Assembly (NCBI GenBank): GCA_964473155.1
Contig: CAYYNT010000024.1
Span: 1-55,304 of the forward strand
Source: JAJFUG01 sp964473155
Lineage (GTDB): Bacteria; Gemmatimonadota; Glassbacteria; GWA2-58-10
Reading direction: 5' to 3'
DNA length: 55,304 nucleotides
Shown: piece after piece, positions 8,340 to 17,472 of the stretch
Layout: each line of letters opens with the position of its first letter
How positions within the stretch are numbered: position 1 is the stretch's first letter
Translations under genes and position numbers: made by a program
Notes under the pieces: generated by a model
Databases searched by the model: none
Told to the model about the DNA's origin: nothing
Seen by the model: the letters and a program-made list of their open reading frames with translations, nothing else

Positions 8340-8369
8340 ACTATATCAGAATGTTCTTTGCCGTGTCAA
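8340..8369 (-). promoter_or_regulatory. Candidate sigma-70 promoter of ssb
   Basis: On the minus strand, TTGACA (8369-8364) and TATAGT (8345-8340) are separated by 18 bases. This would give a leader of about 150 bases before ssb. Confidence 0.55.
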
Positions 8370-8419
8370 GAGTTATATATCGTAAAACGTTTCAGTAGCG
8401 TTTAGAGAGGGGTATCGGG

Positions 8420-11275
8420 ATGATTTTGCTTGAAAATCGGTGCGCCGAGGCTATATTTTTAGCGCAAAGTCTGTCATTTTCTCTCACCGAGGCTCCCCAC
8501 GTTCTTTCGACCGGAACACCTATGCGGGAAATGGAAATTATCGGAAGAGACAAGGAACTGAAAGCCCTGCGGGACATTCTGTCCGATTTCCTGTCGCGGT
8601 CCACCGAGATACAGGCGCTCTGGCTGAATGTGCACGGCGAGGAGGGAGTGGGCCGCAGCGCGCTCCTGGACGAACTGGTGATAGAGGCGCACGGGCTTGG
8701 CGAGCCGTACGTGCTGCGCGGCGACATTTTTCCGGTGGAGCGTTATCCGTTCGGGGCGGTAAGCTCGGCGCTGGCGCTCGACCTCGATATACCGTTCTGG
8801 GAGACTGAATACTCGAAGAAAGAGAAAATCGAGTCGCGCCTGGCCGCGTTCGCCAGGCTGAAACTCCCGGCCGAGGTTTTTGACTCCGCGGTGATACTGC
8901 CCGTGTTCGGCCGTCTGCTCGGAGTGGGCTACCCATTGGAGCTTCATACCCCGGCCAATCGCCGCGGCAAGGGCAAGCTGGTCGTTTTCAACGCCGTGAG
9001 GCGCTATCTTCAGGCCTTGCGGGCAAGTCTCAGGCGCGGTGAAAGCAACCCGCTGCTGGTGCTCTGGTTCGATGACCTCGAGCGGATGGACAGCCTGTCC
9101 CTTGAGCTGCTGGTGCACCTGGTGCAGAAGAAGGACAGCCTGTGCCCGCTTCTCATTCTTTCATCAAGCCGGGCGCCTTTCGGAGCGAAACTCGATTATC
9201 TGGAGGAGTACAGGGAGTTCTCTCTCGGCCCTCTCTCCCGTTTGTCCCGGCGCAGACTGGTGCAGCGGCTGGAGGAGCAGAGCGGCGGCCCGGGTGTGGG
9301 CGCTCAGTTGAAGGACCTTCTGATCGAGGGTGCGCCAGGAAATCCGCTGCTCATTATCGAAACCTGGCGGCTTCTGCGCGAGAAAGCGGCGACTCCGGAG
9401 AGCCGGGAGAGGCGCAAGCGCCTGGTCGCCGCCCTGGACAACCGGTCGCGGGCGCTGGCCGCGCTGGAGCTTCCGGCCATGCTGCGCGAGCGCTTCCGCC
9501 GTCTGGACAACCGTTCGAGGATAATTCTTCAGTCCGTTTCGGTGCTGGGAGCGCACTGCTCGGTGGAGTCGCTTTCCCGGTTGCTGGCCCGGCTGAACGT
9601 AAAGATTCGGGACCTGCGGAAGGATCTGGAAACGCTCACCGGGCAGGGATTCCTTCTGGAAGGCTCGGCGGATGAGGCCCGGACCGTGCGGCTGGCCTGC
9701 CCCCTGTACTATGACATCCTGAATGAAAGCCTGACCCCGGAGCGCAGCGCGGAATTGCGGCAGCAGAGCGCCGACCTTCTGTACCAGATGATGGAGGAGG
9801 AGAACCGGGATTTCGTGTTCACGGTGGGGGCTTTCCTTCGCGACAGTTATTTCCTGAAAGAGGACTGGGCGGTTGAAGTGCTATCCATCTGCGGCGACCG
9901 TCTTCTTCTGCTGGAGGATTACCGGGCCGCCGAGGCCTCGTACCAGGAGGCGATGGCCCGTCTTGGACTGGAGGGCGCCTCGGGCGGACAGGAAATGGCC
10001 CCGGATCATCTGGAGGAATTCGACTCGCTGCTGGTCCGGAGCGGACGGGCCCGTTTGGGAGATGGCCGTATCAAGGAGGCTTTCGCCACTCTGAGTTCGG
10101 CGCTGATGCTTGCCCGCGGCCACGGGTTCATACGTCCACGGGTGGAGGCCTGCCTGGAACTGGCGGAAATAATGGTGATGCGCGGAGACTGGCCGGGCGC
10201 TGAACGCTACCATGAGGAGGCCCTTGAAGTGGCGAGGGCTTACGGCGACGGCCCCCTGACCGTGCGATGCCTGACCGCGATGGCGCAGCTCAAGATGAAA
10301 CGCGAGGAGATGGCTCAGGCCGGGGCCCTGCTTGAAGAGGCGCTGTCCCTGGATGAGGAATCATCCACCGCCGGTGAGCGCCGTCTTGACATTCTGCTTA
10401 ACCTGGCGGTTGTCCGTCAGCAGAGCGGCGATACCGAGAAAGCCAGAGAATTTTATCAGGATTGTCTGGAGCTGGCCGAAATACTGCACGACGACACTGC
10501 CGCGGTCACCGTGCTCAGCAACCTCGGCCGCATGCGCTATGAGGCCGGCCGGGTGGATGAGGCCCTGGAGCAGTTCCATCGAGCGCTCGGGCGCCTGCGC
10601 GCCTCCGGTGACCTGATCCAGACCGGCAACTGGCTGGGCTATATCGGCTCGGTCTATTATGCGGTGGAGGAGTACGAGACCGCCATCGAGTATTACAGTC
10701 AGGCGCTGAGCATCGCCCAGCGCACCGGCAACCTGCGCAATCAGGGAATCTGGCTGGCCAACTTGGGCAACGCCAGCTATGAGATGAAAGAGGTCAGCCG
10801 GGCGCTGGAGTATTATCTTCGCGCGCTCGAACTGGCGCGGGACGAGCAGGACTACAGCTATGTCTGCACCCTGATGAGCACGATCGGCGTCTACTATTTC
10901 AACCTTCGCCAGTACGAACAGGCGCGGGCCTATTTCAGTGAGAGTCTGGCTGTGGCGCTCGAGGCGGGCAATCTCCCGGTGGCGGTGCAGAATATTCTTT
11001 ACCGCGGCGCTATCCTGGCGCATCAGGGCGACACGGAGGCTGGTCTGCGGGCATTGGAAGAGGGCGAGGCGATGGCGAAAGAGCACGGAATGGCAGAGCA
11101 CCAGGCAGTGGCGGAGCTTTTCCGCGGGCATATAGCGCTTCTGGCCCAGGATCGCGCCGCCGCGCTGCGCCATTGCCGCCGGGCCGCCGAGATCGCCTCC
11201 GCCACCGGCAACCGGAAGCTGGTTGCGGAAATCGATCGTGCTCTGGCGGCCTGCCGCAGCGACAGCGGGCAGTGA
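8420..11275 (+). CDS. STAND-like ATPase with C-terminal TPR array
   Basis: A 951-residue protein. An AAA_16-type NTPase domain starts with IIGRDKELKALRDIL. The P-loop is GEEGVGRSALL (near residues 72-82), where the usual lysine is arginine, and the Walker B is LLVLWFDDLERMD (near 212-224). A helical linker follows. From about residue 490 a long TPR array runs to the end (for example YETAIEYYSQALSIAQRTGN and SRALEYYLRALELARDEQD). This is the sensor-plus-switch layout of STAND signalling ATPases, but no DNA-binding, kinase or cyclase effector domain is visible. The start at 8420 follows AGAGGGG. An ATG at 8523, nearer the domain start, is an alternative. The next gene, an eroded methyltransferase, follows by 88 bases. 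Confidence 0.75.
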   Translation: MILLENRCAEAIFLAQSLSFSLTEAPHVLSTGTPMREMEIIGRDKELKALRDILSDFLSRSTEIQALWLNVHGEEGVGRSALLDELVIEAHGLGEPYVLRGDIFPVERYPFGAVSSALALDLDIPFWETEYSKKEKIESRLAAFARLKLPAEVFDSAVILPVFGRLLGVGYPLELHTPANRRGKGKLVVFNAVRRYLQALRASLRRGESNPLLVLWFDDLERMDSLSLELLVHLVQKKDSLCPLLILSSSRAPFGAKLDYLEEYREFSLGPLSRLSRRRLVQRLEEQSGGPGVGAQLKDLLIEGAPGNPLLIIETWRLLREKAATPESRERRKRLVAALDNRSRALAALELPAMLRERFRRLDNRSRIILQSVSVLGAHCSVESLSRLLARLNVKIRDLRKDLETLTGQGFLLEGSADEARTVRLACPLYYDILNESLTPERSAELRQQSADLLYQMMEEENRDFVFTVGAFLRDSYFLKEDWAVEVLSICGDRLLLLEDYRAAEASYQEAMARLGLEGASGGQEMAPDHLEEFDSLLVRSGRARLGDGRIKEAFATLSSALMLARGHGFIRPRVEACLELAEIMVMRGDWPGAERYHEEALEVARAYGDGPLTVRCLTAMAQLKMKREEMAQAGALLEEALSLDEESSTAGERRLDILLNLAVVRQQSGDTEKAREFYQDCLELAEILHDDTAAVTVLSNLGRMRYEAGRVDEALEQFHRALGRLRASGDLIQTGNWLGYIGSVYYAVEEYETAIEYYSQALSIAQRTGNLRNQGIWLANLGNASYEMKEVSRALEYYLRALELARDEQDYSYVCTLMSTIGVYYFNLRQYEQARAYFSESLAVALEAGNLPVAVQNILYRGAILAHQGDTEAGLRALEEGEAMAKEHGMAEHQAVAELFRGHIALLAQDRAAALRHCRRAAEIASATGNRKLVAEIDRALAACRSDSGQ

Positions 11276-11363
11276 GATAAAAATTACAGGTTCAGGACAA
11301 CCGGACGGGTGAAATGAAAACAGCGGAATGCTGTATCCGAGTGGGCGAAAGAGAGACAGGCGA

Positions 11364-12077
11364 ATGAAAAAGGAGCTGGAGGAACGGCTCGAACAACGCG
11401 CTTCGGTGATAGGACAGAGGCTTTTCGATATACTGGAGCCTTTGGCCGCCGGAAATGAGGCGGCCGACAGGGAAAAGCGCGCCGAAAGGTTCAGGGATTA
11501 CAGCGTCGAGCACACGGCGCGGACCGTGGAGATTCTGGACCGGAAACGCGATCTGAGCGATTCGCGCATCCTGGTTCTGGAGAACGGCTCCGGAGTGCTT
11601 AGCCGCCGCCTGGCCGCCGGAGACACGGATGTGGTGGGAGCATCTCCGGATGAACAGACCGCCCGTCTGGCTCAAAGCCTGAACCAGTTCCCCTCGATTA
11701 TACATCGTCCCATGTTTAATCCGCTGATCGAGGGGGAATTCGACCTGATAGTAGACAGCGGAGTTCTCTGCTGTTATCCCAGGTCAATCATGGAGCCGCT
11801 GGTCCAGCACCTGGCCTCGCTCTGCCGCCGCAAGATGATCCTGGAATTCCGGTTGCCCGTGCCTTTTTTTGAACGTTTTTTCGGTCAGCACAGCACTCTG
11901 GACGACAACGACCTGAAAATCGAACGCGCGCAGATGCAGGAAGCGGACATAGTCTACCTGCTGGAAACCGCCTGCGGGCTTATTATCACGGAACGCCGGC
12001 AGGAGGCAGGACGTATGCTTGTCAAGGCCTTGCGCAGGCCGCACTCGCGCCGGGCTTATTGCTCACCCCTGAAATAG
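11364..12077 (+). CDS. Methyltransferase-like protein with eroded SAM motif
   Basis: About 237 residues. An N-terminal helical part (KKELEERLEQRASVIGQRLFDIL) precedes a Rossmann-like core: RILVLENGSGVLSRRLAAGDTDVVGASPDEQTARLAQ, then FDLIVDSGVLCCYP. This follows the order of class I SAM methyltransferase motifs I, II and IV. However, the glycine-rich motif reads ENGSG rather than D.GCGTG, so methyl transfer is uncertain. The ATG at 11364 follows an ACAGG-type site; an upstream in-frame ATG at 11328 is less likely. It is on the same strand as the STAND-like ATPase, possibly co-transcribed. Its 3' end overlaps the convergent symporter gene by 22 bases. Confidence 0.5.
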   Translation: MKKELEERLEQRASVIGQRLFDILEPLAAGNEAADREKRAERFRDYSVEHTARTVEILDRKRDLSDSRILVLENGSGVLSRRLAAGDTDVVGASPDEQTARLAQSLNQFPSIIHRPMFNPLIEGEFDLIVDSGVLCCYPRSIMEPLVQHLASLCRRKMILEFRLPVPFFERFFGQHSTLDDNDLKIERAQMQEADIVYLLETACGLIITERRQEAGRMLVKALRRPHSRRAYCSPLK

Positions 12078-13405
12078 GCGCGGGTGACGCTCACAATCAC
12101 GGGGCTGAGCAGAAGCAATCCCACCAGGTTCGGCAACGCCATCAGGCCGTTCATCACATCCGCCACCAGCCAGACCGTATTAAGCTGCAGGGTGGCTCCC
12201 ACGAACACCATCACCGAGAACAGAATACGGTAAGGGACTACCGCGCGCTCGCCGAGCAGGAATTCGAGCGATTTCTCACCGTAATAAGACCAGCCCAGGA
12301 TTGTGGAATAAGCGAACAGCACCAGCCCCAGGGCCACCACGATCCCGCCGGACTGACCGGGAAGGCCGTGATTGAACGCCGTGGTGGTCAGGGTCGCCCC
12401 GGTCTGTCCGGAGAGCCATGAACCGGTCATGATAATAGTCAGGCCGGTTAGCGTGCAGATTACGATAGTGTCGATGAAAGTCTGGGTCATCGAAACCAGC
12501 GCCTGGCTGACCGGGTGTTTGCTCTGGGCAGCCGCGGCGGCGATAGCCGAACTTCCCAGCCCGCTCTCGTTGGAGAACACGCCGCGGGCCACGCCCATGC
12601 GGATAGTGGTCATCACTGCCGCTCCGGCGAAACCGCCCCCGGCGGCCGTGGGAGTAAAAGCCTGGGTAAATATCAGACGGAAAGCCTCGCCCAGCATGTG
12701 GAAATTCGCAATTATGACCCAGAGTGAGCCGCCGATGTAAAAAACGATCATTACCGGCACGAAAAGGCTGGATACTCTGGCTATAGACTGGATGCCTCCC
12801 AGCAACACGAGCGCGGTCGCAAGGGCCATTACCAGCCCGCTGATCCAGGGGGGCACGCCGAAACTGCTGGCGCAGGCCTCGGAGACGCTGTTTGACTGGA
12901 CCATGTTGCCGATTCCGAACGCAGCGATCGAGGCGAACACGGCAAACACCACTCCGAGCCATTTCCAGCCCAGTCCATGAGTAAGATAATACATCGGCCC
13001 GCCGCACATCTGGCCCCGGCGGTCAGTCACGCGGTATTTGACCGCCAGAAGGGCCTCGGAGTACTTGGTGGCCATGCCGAACAGTCCGGTGATCCACATC
13101 CAGAAAAGCGCTCCCGGCCCTCCCGCGGCGATGGCGGTAGCCACCCCGGCGATGTTGCCTGTGCCTACAGTTGCGGCCAGGGCGGTCATCAGGGCCTGAA
13201 AATGGCTTATGTCTCCCTCGCTGTCCTCTTCCCGGCGTTTAATCAGAGCAAGATGCAGCGAGGACAACAATGTGGTGAACTGAAGACCGCGCAGGCGAAT
13301 GGTCAGGTAGATGCCGGTGCCGACCAGCAGCACCAGGGTCGGTACGCCCCAGACCAGGCTGTCCAGGTAATTGATGAAAGCCACGAAACCGGAACTGTTC
13401 TCCAA
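12056..13405 (-). CDS. Alanine/glycine:cation symporter (AGCS family, TTG start)
   Basis: A 449-residue inner-membrane protein with about ten helices. Diagnostic motifs are GTGNIAGVATAIAAGGPGALFWMW in the first third and GVARGVFSNESGLGSSAIAAAAA, the AGCS signature, in the middle. Further on are GWSYYGEKSLEFLLG and the terminal helices. The family imports alanine or glycine with sodium or protons. Translation starts at a TTG at 13405, seven bases after a perfect GGAGG. No ATG is available at the conserved N-terminus. The 3' end overlaps the convergent methyltransferase-like gene. Confidence 0.93.
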   Translation of the reverse strand: MENSSGFVAFINYLDSLVWGVPTLVLLVGTGIYLTIRLRGLQFTTLLSSLHLALIKRREEDSEGDISHFQALMTALAATVGTGNIAGVATAIAAGGPGALFWMWITGLFGMATKYSEALLAVKYRVTDRRGQMCGGPMYYLTHGLGWKWLGVVFAVFASIAAFGIGNMVQSNSVSEACASSFGVPPWISGLVMALATALVLLGGIQSIARVSSLFVPVMIVFYIGGSLWVIIANFHMLGEAFRLIFTQAFTPTAAGGGFAGAAVMTTIRMGVARGVFSNESGLGSSAIAAAAAQSKHPVSQALVSMTQTFIDTIVICTLTGLTIIMTGSWLSGQTGATLTTTAFNHGLPGQSGGIVVALGLVLFAYSTILGWSYYGEKSLEFLLGERAVVPYRILFSVMVFVGATLQLNTVWLVADVMNGLMALPNLVGLLLLSPVIVSVTRAYFRGEQ

Positions 13406-13627
13406 GGCTGGACCTCCGGGTGATTTGCGCGGAATGTTGTCAAGGATAGTCCCGCCAATTTAAAAATATCCAGAGCAGGGAGCAAACTTTTTCTCACTGG
13501 CCAGGTTTATTCAAGGCGATTCGATCATGAAAACAGGTTGCGCCGCCAGACAGTCTTCATTACAGTGATTCCATATCCGGAAACCTGCTTGTCAATCTGG
13601 GACCAACTGGAACATTTAGAGGGAGTT

Positions 13628-15964
13628 ATGAGGATGAGGATCACGGTGGAAGCAGTGTGCTTTTTTTTACTGGCGCTTATGACCGGCTTATACGCGCAGG
13701 CGACGAAGAAATTCAACAGTCTGGACGCTGAGATCCGAACCGAAAACGGTGTTTCGGTGATCTATGCCGGAGGCGCTCCGCTCGAGCCGATGTCTTTCTG
13801 CTCGCGCAACAACTCGGACCCGGAGTACCTGAAAGGGCTGCTGGAGGCAGGAATCAGGCTGCATTTCCCGATCTGCGACACGGAATGGAAAGACCCCCAG
13901 GGTTTTGAAAAGCTTACCGATCTGGCGCACCGTATCCTGTCGCTCGATCCTGAGGCGGTGCTGATCCTGCGCCTGTCGCTCGACCCGCCGCACGAGTGGA
14001 TGGAGCGGAACCAGGACCAGTGCACCACTTTCGAGAACGGCAGTCCGCGGATGATAATCAACACCAAGATCGGCCGGACCTGGGACCCGGTGCTGACTGA
14101 CCAGCTCAAGTTCTCGCTGGCCAGCCGCGCCTGGCAGGAACAGGCTGAACGGGCGCTGACCGATTTCGTGCTCAAGGTGGCGGCCAGCGATTTCGGCCAC
14201 CGGGTGGCGGGGTACTTTTTCACGGCCAGCGAGACCGAGGAATGGTATTACACTGTCACCTATGACCGGCGCTATCATGTTCACGATTTCAGCCGTCCGA
14301 TGCTGGAGTATTTCCGCGAATACGCGCACCGCAAGTACGTCACGGATGAAAAGCTGGCCGCGGCCTGGCGCAACGACATCCGCTCGTTCGAGCAGGTGCG
14401 AATCCCGCAGCTTGCCGAGCGTACGCTGTACACGGGAGTGGGCGAACTGATGAGCCGCCGCTACGACAGCCGTTCCACATTCGGCACCCTGGCCAACCCG
14501 GACCACAGTGAGTTCGAAAGCGACTATTACCGGGCGCTTCACGAATCGGTGGCCGAGGCGATAATCCGGTTCAGCCGCCGGGTCAAGGATATTTCCGGCG
14601 GCAGGCTCCTCACCGGCGCTTTCTATGGTGCACTGACCTGCGTGGTTTACCATGAAATGGGTGTCTCCGGAGCGGCTACGAAAATCCAGGACAGCGGGGT
14701 GGTGGATTTCCTGGCCTCGCCCAGCACGTATTTCAACCGTCCTCCAGGCGGCCAGGCCACGGCGCGAAGCCCGTTCAGCAGCTACAACCTCAGGCGCATG
14801 ATCTGGTTCACCGAGGAGGACACCCGCACGGTGCTGTCGGACCAGGGCAACTGGTCGCGCTGGAGCCAGGCCCGTTCTGCGCTCGAAAGCTGCGAGATGC
14901 TCAAGCGCGACATGGGCAAGATCCTCACCGGTCATTACCAGGCCTGGTGGTTCGAGAACAGCAGCAAGGACAAGTGGTACCATGACAGGGACATGCTGGC
15001 GGCCATGAAACGCATTCAGCAGCTTTTCGACGCCTCGCGGCATTTCGGCCGGAGCCGGGCTGCGGAAATCGCCATGGTGACCAGCGAGTCCAGCATTTTC
15101 CATACGGATCAGGAGAGCCTGAAAGACATGCTGATGTGGCAGCGCCAGCTCGAATTCGAGCGGATCGGCGCACCGTATGACTACTATTACACTCGCGACC
15201 TGGCCGATCCGCGGATGCCGGATTACAAGCTGTACGTTTTCCTGAACGCGGTCTGCCTGACCGATGGCGAGCGGGAAGCGATCAGGAGCAAGCTGCTGAA
15301 AAACGGAGCCACCGCTTTCTGGCTTTACGCGCCCGGCCTGATCGACCCGGACCGCGAGCCGAAACTGAACGTTGCCTGGATGGAGGAGCTGACCGGGTTC
15401 GATTTCGAATATAAGCGCGGCTCGTTCCGTCCGCGGATAGTGATCGACGACCCCCGTCATCCTCTGACCGCCGGACTGCCCAGGGACAGGTTTTTCGGCC
15501 AGCCGGACCGCCCGCTGTTCGGCAGCTTCGAGACAAAACAGCCGGGACACCTGATGGAGCTGACTCCCGCCTTGACCGATCCGCTTTTCTACCTGGCCGA
15601 TACCCTGCAAAGCGCCGGGGGAATATATTTAGAGGATGGGTTGCCGGCCCTGGGCGAGACTGACCGGCCCGGCCACCGTTCGATCTGGACCGGGGCCAAG
15701 TACGTTCAGGCGGAAATATTGCGGGCCGCGGCCCGGCGCGCCGGTGTTCACATTTACAGCGAGAGCGGTGACATTTTCACGGCGGATGGAGATTTCGCGG
15801 TGATCCACGGCTCCACCGGCGGAATGAAAACGTTGCGTTTCACCGGCCCGGTGGACCTGTACGAGGTGTTTGAGGAAAAATTTTACGGAAAGAAGGTGCG
15901 GGAGATCACTTTTCCGCTGGAATTCGGGAGGACCAAAGTTTTCTGCCTGAAGGGAAAAATCTGA
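13628..15964 (+). CDS. Secreted GH42-like glycoside hydrolase
   Basis: About 778 residues with a signal peptide (MRMRITVEAVCFFLLALMTGLYA). The N-terminal two thirds look like a TIM barrel of the GH-A/GH42 type: LKGLLEAGIRLHFP, then LDPEAVLILRLSLDPPHEW. FTASETEEWYY near residues 198-208 could supply the acid/base glutamate, and LEYFREYAHRKYVTDEKLAAAW is typical of GH42-like barrels. From about residue 478, a flavodoxin-like region (AAEIAMVTSESSIFHTDQ, DYKLYVFLNAVCLTDGEREAI) matches the trimerisation/GATase-like domain of beta-galactosidases. The start at 13628 follows GAGGGAG. The substrate is unknown; a beta-galactoside-type linkage is a guess from the fold. The stop abuts the stop of the convergent next gene. 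Confidence 0.6.
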   Translation: MRMRITVEAVCFFLLALMTGLYAQATKKFNSLDAEIRTENGVSVIYAGGAPLEPMSFCSRNNSDPEYLKGLLEAGIRLHFPICDTEWKDPQGFEKLTDLAHRILSLDPEAVLILRLSLDPPHEWMERNQDQCTTFENGSPRMIINTKIGRTWDPVLTDQLKFSLASRAWQEQAERALTDFVLKVAASDFGHRVAGYFFTASETEEWYYTVTYDRRYHVHDFSRPMLEYFREYAHRKYVTDEKLAAAWRNDIRSFEQVRIPQLAERTLYTGVGELMSRRYDSRSTFGTLANPDHSEFESDYYRALHESVAEAIIRFSRRVKDISGGRLLTGAFYGALTCVVYHEMGVSGAATKIQDSGVVDFLASPSTYFNRPPGGQATARSPFSSYNLRRMIWFTEEDTRTVLSDQGNWSRWSQARSALESCEMLKRDMGKILTGHYQAWWFENSSKDKWYHDRDMLAAMKRIQQLFDASRHFGRSRAAEIAMVTSESSIFHTDQESLKDMLMWQRQLEFERIGAPYDYYYTRDLADPRMPDYKLYVFLNAVCLTDGEREAIRSKLLKNGATAFWLYAPGLIDPDREPKLNVAWMEELTGFDFEYKRGSFRPRIVIDDPRHPLTAGLPRDRFFGQPDRPLFGSFETKQPGHLMELTPALTDPLFYLADTLQSAGGIYLEDGLPALGETDRPGHRSIWTGAKYVQAEILRAAARRAGVHIYSESGDIFTADGDFAVIHGSTGGMKTLRFTGPVDLYEVFEEKFYGKKVREITFPLEFGRTKVFCLKGKI

Positions 15965-16456
15965 TCAGAATATTTTATCCACGTTTTTGTGGATCGTAAG
16001 CAGCTTGCGTTCCTGGCGCGCTCGGGCGGCGAGGGACTGGCTGACCTGAATCCTTTCATTGTCGCTGTAGCCATGGGCCTCCATGGCGTGGCAGAGGAAT
16101 TCGAGCTGCCCGGTGAACTCTGCCAGGTCAGTCCTGGCGGCAAGACGTTCCAGGTAGCGTGTTGTTGTTGCAGGAGTTGAGATAAGATCGGCGAAAGAAA
16201 GCATCTCCTCGAAATTAAGACGGGTGGCCAGCAGTTCAAACAGCATTCCGGCCATGACCTCGGGTTTGCGGGGGGCCAGGCTGTAGTTGAGGTTACGGGC
16301 CCCGGAGGGGGCGCGCCGGGCGCCATGGGCGCCGCGAGGCTTGCGCCCGCCCGCGCCTTGCGCGGCGGCGCGCCCCCGCAGCCACCCAAGAAAGCCGCCC
16401 ATGACCAGTATTACGGCAAAAAGAACGAGAACAAGCTCTTCCACGGCAGTGTCCAC
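15965..16456 (-). CDS. Membrane-anchored hypothetical protein with Ala/Gly/Arg linker
   Basis: A 163-residue protein. One N-terminal transmembrane helix (about residues 6-26, ELVLVLFAVILVMGGFLGWL) is followed by a low-complexity Gly/Arg/Ala/Pro linker (about 27-55). A soluble helical domain (about 60-163: PEVMAGMLFELLATRLNFEEMLSFADL, LEFLCHAMEAHGYSDNERIQVSQSL) follows. It starts with GTG. No family is recognised. The linker is very GC-rich and could be a site of repeat expansion. The gene is convergent with the GH42-like gene with no intergenic space, which leaves no room for a terminator between them. Confidence 0.55.
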   Translation of the reverse strand: MDTAVEELVLVLFAVILVMGGFLGWLRGRAAAQGAGGRKPRGAHGARRAPSGARNLNYSLAPRKPEVMAGMLFELLATRLNFEEMLSFADLISTPATTTRYLERLAARTDLAEFTGQLEFLCHAMEAHGYSDNERIQVSQSLAARARQERKLLTIHKNVDKIF

Positions 16457-16598
16457 ACGATCAGGGTTTACCTTTTTACGCCAGCATGCTAAAATGTTAG
16501 TGTCTGGCTTGATGATTAAATAGCAACAAGCGTACCAGATTGAAATGTTTAATGATTGGGCGGGGAGTTTTTAACTCAAGACACGGGGGTAAGCGGAA

Positions 16599-17420
16599 AT
16601 GGCTGGAAAATATCAGGATTTGCGGGTGCTGGCGATAGGAGCGCATCCGGATGACTGCGAGCTTAAAACCGGCGGGACCTCGGCGCTCTGGGCCGAACAG
16701 GGTGCAAGCGTGATGTTCCTGAGTTTGACAAACGGCGATGCCGGACATCATGAGATAGGGGGCGGGCCGTTGGCCAGGCGCAGAAAGCGCGAATCGAACC
16801 GCGCCGCCGAGGTCCTGGGAGTACAGACCAGGACTCTGGATAACCATGACGGGGAACTGTCTCCAAACACGGAAGTCCGCAAGGCGGTGGTGAAAGCCAT
16901 CCGTGAGTGGCGCGCTGACATAGTGCTCACCTGCCGTCCCAACGACTACCACCCGGACCACCGTTACACCTCCCAGATCGTGCAGGATGCCGCCTACGTG
17001 GTGCGCGTGCCCAATTACTGCCAGGACACTCCGGCTTTGAAAAAGGACCCGGCATTTTTCTACGTTTCGGATGGTTTCCATAAGCCGTGTCCGTTTGAGG
17101 CCACGGTGAGCGTGGATATAGACCCGGTGATCGGGAAAAAATTCCGCGCCCTTCACACCATGGACAGCCAGATGTACGAGTGGCTGCCCTGGATCGAGGG
17201 ATGCCTGGAGGATGTGCCGGACGGGGATGCGGAACGCCTGGCCTGGCTGCCCACGTTTATGAAGGGCTTTTTCGAGGACCCGGAGACTTTCCGCGCACTC
17301 CTTGCAGAGCGCTACGGCAGCAAGCGGGCCGCCGGTGTAAAGTACAGCGAGAGTTTCGAGCTTTGCGAATACGGACGCCGGCCCTCGCGCGACGAGGTCT
17401 GGGAACTGTTTCCTTTCTGA
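16599..17420 (+). CDS. PIG-L/LmbE family deacetylase, cytoplasmic copy
   Basis: A 273-residue zinc-dependent N-acetyl-sugar deacetylase-like protein. The zinc motif AHPDD lies at residues 15-19 and the second metal motif HPDH at 118-121. The family removes acetyl groups from GlcNAc-type substrates; the exact substrate is unknown. Unlike the next two paralogues, it has no signal peptide and should act in the cytoplasm. A conserved C-terminal box (FELCEYGRRPSRDEVWELFPF) is shared by all three copies. It is the first gene of a tandem triplet, 52 bases ahead of the second. It has a purine-rich GGGGG/GCGGAA upstream of the ATG. Confidence 0.88.
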   Translation: MAGKYQDLRVLAIGAHPDDCELKTGGTSALWAEQGASVMFLSLTNGDAGHHEIGGGPLARRRKRESNRAAEVLGVQTRTLDNHDGELSPNTEVRKAVVKAIREWRADIVLTCRPNDYHPDHRYTSQIVQDAAYVVRVPNYCQDTPALKKDPAFFYVSDGFHKPCPFEATVSVDIDPVIGKKFRALHTMDSQMYEWLPWIEGCLEDVPDGDAERLAWLPTFMKGFFEDPETFRALLAERYGSKRAAGVKYSESFELCEYGRRPSRDEVWELFPF

Positions 17421-17472
17421 ATGATAGTGATTGTGTCCGAACAAGCTGATCATTTTCAAGGAGGTAAATGCC

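Noticed and set aside
13688..15610. A 640-residue minus-strand ORF
   Set aside because: It is antisense to the GH42-like gene, which has a signal peptide and domain structure.
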